From contig NZ_JACHCR010000001.1 of assembly GCF_014205845.1 (NCBI RefSeq), forward strand, positions 124,001 through 188,000: a stretch of 64,000 nucleotides of DNA, read 5' to 3'. Below are positions 61,028 through 64,000 of this stretch, one piece after another. Within the stretch, counting starts at the first letter, position 1. The number at the start of each line of letters is the position of its first letter. The position numbers were made by a program, and so were the translations under genes. The notes beneath the pieces were generated by a model. The model was not told the DNA's origin. It worked only from the letters and a program-made list of their open reading frames with translations, and ran no database searches. Origin of the DNA: Mucilaginibacter cryoferens (GTDB lineage: Bacteria; Bacteroidota; Bacteroidia; Sphingobacteriales; Sphingobacteriaceae).

Positions 61028-63040
61028 TTACTTACTCAACAGATCAACAAACTTAACCTGCTCCGGAAACCAAACCGTCATTTCGCCTTTGCCCCTGTTG
61101 GCCCACGAATAGTATGGAATAGCCGTTAAAGTACTGTTTGTGGTACTGATGTTTTGGCCGGCCTCATCTACACTAACGCTTTTAACATCGGCCTTTAAAG
61201 TCATCACACCATTAAGCAGACCGGCATTATATGATGGCGTAAAAACAACATCTTTAGGAATAATAAAACTGCTCGGTTTACCTGTATTATCCGTCCATTC
61301 GGCGCAATACATAATAGGGCCGCGCTGAATAGCAATTTTTCCATTGTCATCGGCCAGTTTTTCGTTGGCTATCACACGTTGCACATCCATGGGCAGGGTA
61401 AGCTCTACCTTATCGTTCTTTTTCCATTTTTTGCTGATAACTGCGTAACCGTGCTCCATTTGGTAGTCAACGGCCTTACCGTTCACCTTTATCTCTATTT
61501 TTTGCACAGATGGCTTTTCGTAGCTATACAAATCAGATGGGATCGCCTTATCCTGCGCCCAACCGGGTATTCTTATCCTTAGGTTCATATCCATAGTTGC
61601 CGCCGGATCGATATTAAATACCAGGCCACCATCCCATGGATAATTATTTTGCTGGGTAATCTTAAGTCCCTTTTCGTTCACCTTCAAATTTGCCGAACCA
61701 CTGATAAACAGGTTTACATATACATCCTTGCCATTTTGCGCGTACATATAGCCCGGAATAGATGGAATTAAACGCGCAATATTTGTTGGGCAGCAAGAAC
61801 AGGTAAACCAACCAGAACGCCCGCGCTCAATATCGGGATGCGTGAAACTATCACGAATTTGCATGGCGTTGGTATAAAAGAAAGATTTACCATCGAGGCC
61901 AACACCAGAGATCAATCCGTTATACAGGGTTTTCTCCAGCACATCAATGTATTTAGAATCGCCATGGAGTAAAAACATGCGCTGGTTCCAAAAAACATTA
62001 CCTATGGCCGCGCAGGTTTCGTTGTAAGCCGTGGTATTGGGCAATTCGTAGTTGCCGCCAAAGCGTTCGCCATCGCCAACTGCTCCTATGCTGCCCTGCA
62101 CGTATAACTTTTTGCTCACCATATTATCCCATATCTTATCAACGGCGGCTATGTACTCTTTGTCGCCGGTTAGGGCCGCAACATCCGTCATGCCCGAGTA
62201 CAGGTACATGGCCCGTACGGCATGTCCTTCGGCTTCGTCCTGGTTGGTAACCGGGGTATTATCCTGCCAGTAAACACCATTCTCGAATGGATTTTTGCTT
62301 TTGGTATTGTATTCTTTATGACCACGGGCATCTATAAAAAATTTAGCCAGGTCGAGATATTCTTTTTTGCCGCTGATGCGATACAGGCGTACCAGTCCCA
62401 TCTCTACAATCTCGTGACCGGGAGCTACCGTACGCTTACCCGGCCCAAATGTGCGTACCAGCAGGTCGGCGTTTTTTAGGGCGATATTCAAAAAGTTACG
62501 TTTACCGGTAGCCATAAAATGAGCGGCCGCGGCCTCATACATATGGCCGCAGTTATATAACTCATGGCTCATATTTTGTTCATTTACCCAACGCTCGGCA
62601 CCGGCCCATGCCTGGGGATGTATCGGATCGATAGTGCGGGCGGTATACAGGTAACCATCGGGCTCCTGGGCTTTGCCTACTATGGTGATCATCGAATCGA
62701 GGTAATGATCTAATTGCTTATCGGGATGAACGGCCAGGGAATACGATGCTCCTTCTATAGTTTTATAAATATCGGTATCATCAAAAGGATACGTAGTACA
62801 AAACTTGCCGGCGTGAGCCGCGGCCATCTGGAAATTTTTAACCCTCCCGGTACTTTCGCAACGGGCAAACGATGCGGGAATAGTTGCTGTGCGGTTAGTT
62901 TCGATGCGCGAGGTCCAAAAATGATCGGCCAGCTTTACGCTGGTAAACGGAACCGGCTGAATAGGATAATCCTGCTGCTTTTGTGCAACAGCAGCAAAGC
63001 TGCAACATACAGCTACTAATAAACAAATTGATTTACGCAT
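61028..63040 (-). CDS. beta-L-arabinofuranosidase, GH127 (DUF1680)
   Basis: The 670-residue secreted protein has a signal peptide (MRKSICLLVAVCCSFAAVAQ) and the GH127 (alpha/alpha)6 domain. Signature segments are HELYNCGHMYEAAAAHF, GERFGGNYELPNTTAYNETCAA (Glu341, Cys343) and GWFTCSCCPTNIARLIPS (Cys414, Cys416, Cys417). The conserved Glu and Cys residues match the zinc site and cysteine nucleophile of the characterised bifidobacterial enzyme. It releases L-arabinofuranose from plant glycoproteins or pectin-type side chains. It probably works alongside the GH27 enzyme on plant glycans. Confidence 0.95.
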   Translation of the reverse strand: MRKSICLLVAVCCSFAAVAQKQQDYPIQPVPFTSVKLADHFWTSRIETNRTATIPASFARCESTGRVKNFQMAAAHAGKFCTTYPFDDTDIYKTIEGASYSLAVHPDKQLDHYLDSMITIVGKAQEPDGYLYTARTIDPIHPQAWAGAERWVNEQNMSHELYNCGHMYEAAAAHFMATGKRNFLNIALKNADLLVRTFGPGKRTVAPGHEIVEMGLVRLYRISGKKEYLDLAKFFIDARGHKEYNTKSKNPFENGVYWQDNTPVTNQDEAEGHAVRAMYLYSGMTDVAALTGDKEYIAAVDKIWDNMVSKKLYVQGSIGAVGDGERFGGNYELPNTTAYNETCAAIGNVFWNQRMFLLHGDSKYIDVLEKTLYNGLISGVGLDGKSFFYTNAMQIRDSFTHPDIERGRSGWFTCSCCPTNIARLIPSIPGYMYAQNGKDVYVNLFISGSANLKVNEKGLKITQQNNYPWDGGLVFNIDPAATMDMNLRIRIPGWAQDKAIPSDLYSYEKPSVQKIEIKVNGKAVDYQMEHGYAVISKKWKKNDKVELTLPMDVQRVIANEKLADDNGKIAIQRGPIMYCAEWTDNTGKPSSFIIPKDVVFTPSYNAGLLNGVMTLKADVKSVSVDEAGQNISTTNSTLTAIPYYSWANRGKGEMTVWFPEQVKFVDLLSK

Positions 63041-63268
63041 AATAGGTTACAAATAAAAGGCAATACCAAGGTATAACATTTCAAATGTACATTAATTGTG
63101 TTTTACACACTAATTATTTTTTAGCGAATAACGGCAGAATATTAACGGATGATTAGTTTGAATTATCCTTAATATATGCATAGCAACAATAAGCAATTAA
63201 ACTTAACCTATTGTTCATGATAAATTTTAATGGGGAATTTACCTTTATTGACAGGAAAACAAAACGTC

Positions 63269-63622
63269 ATGAAAAGAAAACTTTTAACAACCCTTTTATT
63301 ATCCTGCTGCTTTTTAGCCTGCTTTGCCGCCTTTGCAGATTTTAGCGGAAGCTGGGCAGGCATACTGACCATGGAAAATGGCGACCAGTATCCCCTGACT
63401 TATAACTTTAAAATTGAAGGCGATAAACTAACCGGAACTGTAAATACTCCTAAAGGTGAGCTACCGGTAGATGATGGTAAAATTAACGGCGATAAATTTA
63501 CGTTTACAGTTACCCTTGGAGATATTGAAATACCACATAGCGGCAAATTTTATGGCGATTCTATAGGGGTTGATATTGCGGCTAATGGTGCCAAAGTACA
63601 TACCACACTCAAAAGGAAGTAA
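63269..63622 (+). CDS. small secreted beta-rich protein, unknown
   Basis: From the ATG at 63269 the protein has 117 residues and a signal peptide (MKRKLLTTLLLSCCFLACFAAFA). An earlier in-frame ATG at 63230 would add 13 residues before it and is less likely. The mature 94 residues are lipocalin- or calycin-like short beta strands (DFSGSWAGILTMENGDQYPLTYNFKIEGDKLTGTV, then DDGKINGDKFTFTVTLGD). Such small proteins are common in Bacteroidota; no function is established. It ends with a terminator. Confidence 0.8.
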   Translation: MKRKLLTTLLLSCCFLACFAAFADFSGSWAGILTMENGDQYPLTYNFKIEGDKLTGTVNTPKGELPVDDGKINGDKFTFTVTLGDIEIPHSGKFYGDSIGVDIAANGAKVHTTLKRK

Positions 63623-63631
63623 TTGCATCAC

Positions 63632-63656
63632 AAATACCTGCACAAAACAGGTATTT
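63632..63656 (+). terminator. intrinsic terminator
   Basis: AAATACCTG/CAGGTATTT (63632-63640 with 63648-63656) with a 7-base loop and a T-rich right foot, 10 bp after the stop of the small secreted protein gene. Confidence 0.75.
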
Positions 63657-63672
63657 TTAAACTACTTAAGGG

Positions 63673-63680
63673 TATATTTG
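63673..63680 (+). promoter_or_regulatory. candidate -7 box for the YrdC/Sua5 gene
   Basis: TATATTTG matches the Bacteroidota TAnnTTTG box, 11 bp before the ATG at 63691; this would give a very short leader of about four bases. No -33 TTTG was found at the right distance. Confidence 0.35.
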
Positions 63681-63690
63681 TTTAATAAAT

Positions 63691-64000
63691 ATGCTCATCA
63701 AAATATATCCCGAAAATCCGAACCCAAAAGCGATAGAACAGGTTGTAGAAGTTTTGCGCAAAGGCGGATTGATCATTTATCCTACTGATACCATTTATGG
63801 TTTAGGCTGCGATATTACCAACCATAAAGCTATCGAAGCTATTTGCAAGATCAGGAACATAAAGCCCGAAAAGGCCAATTTTTCTTTTATCTGTTACGAT
63901 CTGAGCCATATCTCTGATTACATTAAACCCATAGATAACACCACCTTCCGTGTACTTAAAAAAGCTTTACCGGGGCCGTTTACTTTTATATTTAACGCCA
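63691..64000 (+). CDS. threonylcarbamoyl-AMP synthase (YrdC/Sua5 family), 5' part
   Basis: Only the first 103 residues are in the window; the gene continues past 64000. It starts [26 protein letters not shown] and shows the YrdC signature [19 protein letters not shown], with the [20 protein letters not shown] and LPGPFTFIF segments. The enzyme makes threonylcarbamoyl-AMP from threonine, bicarbonate and ATP for the universal t6A modification of ANN-decoding tRNAs. Whether a Sua5 C-terminal domain follows cannot be seen. Confidence 0.93.
   Translation, partial: MLIKIYPENPNPKAIEQVVEVLRKGGLIIYPTDTIYGLGCDITNHKAIEAICKIRNIKPEKANFSFICYDLSHISDYIKPIDNTTFRVLKKALPGPFTFIFNA

Noticed and set aside
1..64000. 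tRNA, rRNA, CRISPR array, prophage or transposase genes
   Set aside because: I looked for tRNA arm motifs, regularly spaced repeats, and integrase or transposase motifs and found none; the tandem 7-bp array at 43252 has no spacers and is not a CRISPR.

Overview
The window looks like a chromosomal segment of a Bacteroidota bacterium, most likely Sphingobacteriaceae (Mucilaginibacter/Pedobacter-like). Reasons: outer-membrane beta-barrel proteins with carboxypeptidase-like N-terminal domains, LytS/LytTR signalling pairs, DUF2911, DUF3810 and DUF3037 proteins, many secreted glycoside hydrolases (GH27, GH29, GH78, GH127), weak Shine-Dalgarno signals, and a few boxes of the Bacteroidota -7 type (TAnnTTTG). 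I see no tRNA, rRNA, CRISPR array, transposase or phage gene.

Layout. 1-2.5 kb: the end of an FGGY sugar kinase gene (cut by the window edge), then an overlapping HipA-like kinase/DUF3037 pair. 2.5-6.1 kb: alpha-L-rhamnosidase and polysaccharide deacetylase. 6.2-7.2 kb: a DinB-family protein and a small membrane protein. 7.4-14.8 kb: a compact seven-gene minus-strand L-fucose operon (mutarotase-like protein, two GH29 fucosidases, UxaA-family dehydratase, SDR dehydrogenase, FAH-family hydrolase, fuconolactonase-like amidohydrolase). It fits the non-phosphorylated route from fucosides to pyruvate and lactate, but no transporter and no separate fucose dehydrogenase are visible. 15-18.4 kb: FtsX/MacB-type permease and AraC regulator. 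18.6-21.1 kb: tandem paralogous surface/beta-barrel proteins. 21.3-26.3 kb: a Gly/Pro-rich-tailed outer-membrane protein divergent from a LytS/LytTR pair.

26.5-29.9 kb holds the most unusual unit: a soluble histidine kinase with a cyclic-nucleotide-binding-like sensor, a response regulator fused to a glutaredoxin-like fold and a thioredoxin-reductase-like flavoprotein (both without their redox cysteines), and a UBP-type zinc-finger protein. 30-34.4 kb: DoxX, then a DeoR-controlled island with a HAD nucleotidase, a frameshifted MFS transporter and a TIM-barrel protein, with ATTGCAA-type palindromes as candidate operators. 34.5-46.6 kb: penicillin-acylase-like enzyme, DUF3810, DUF2911, a macroglobulin/plug-domain surface protein, DUF47, an outer-membrane receptor and an EamA protein. 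46.8-55.2 kb: a two-component system followed by a TolC/adaptor/RND efflux operon and a beta-propeller protein. 55.3-57.4 kb: a desaturase closely resembling eukaryotic sphingolipid delta-4 desaturases and a sterol-desaturase-family hydroxylase. 57.5-64 kb: a beta-propeller-like protein, GH27, GH127, a small secreted protein and the start of a YrdC/Sua5 gene.

The intergenic spaces carry at least six families of palindromic repeats plus a 12-copy 7-bp tandem repeat. One palindromic element ends two bases before the RND transporter start codon and appears to supply its ribosome-binding purines.
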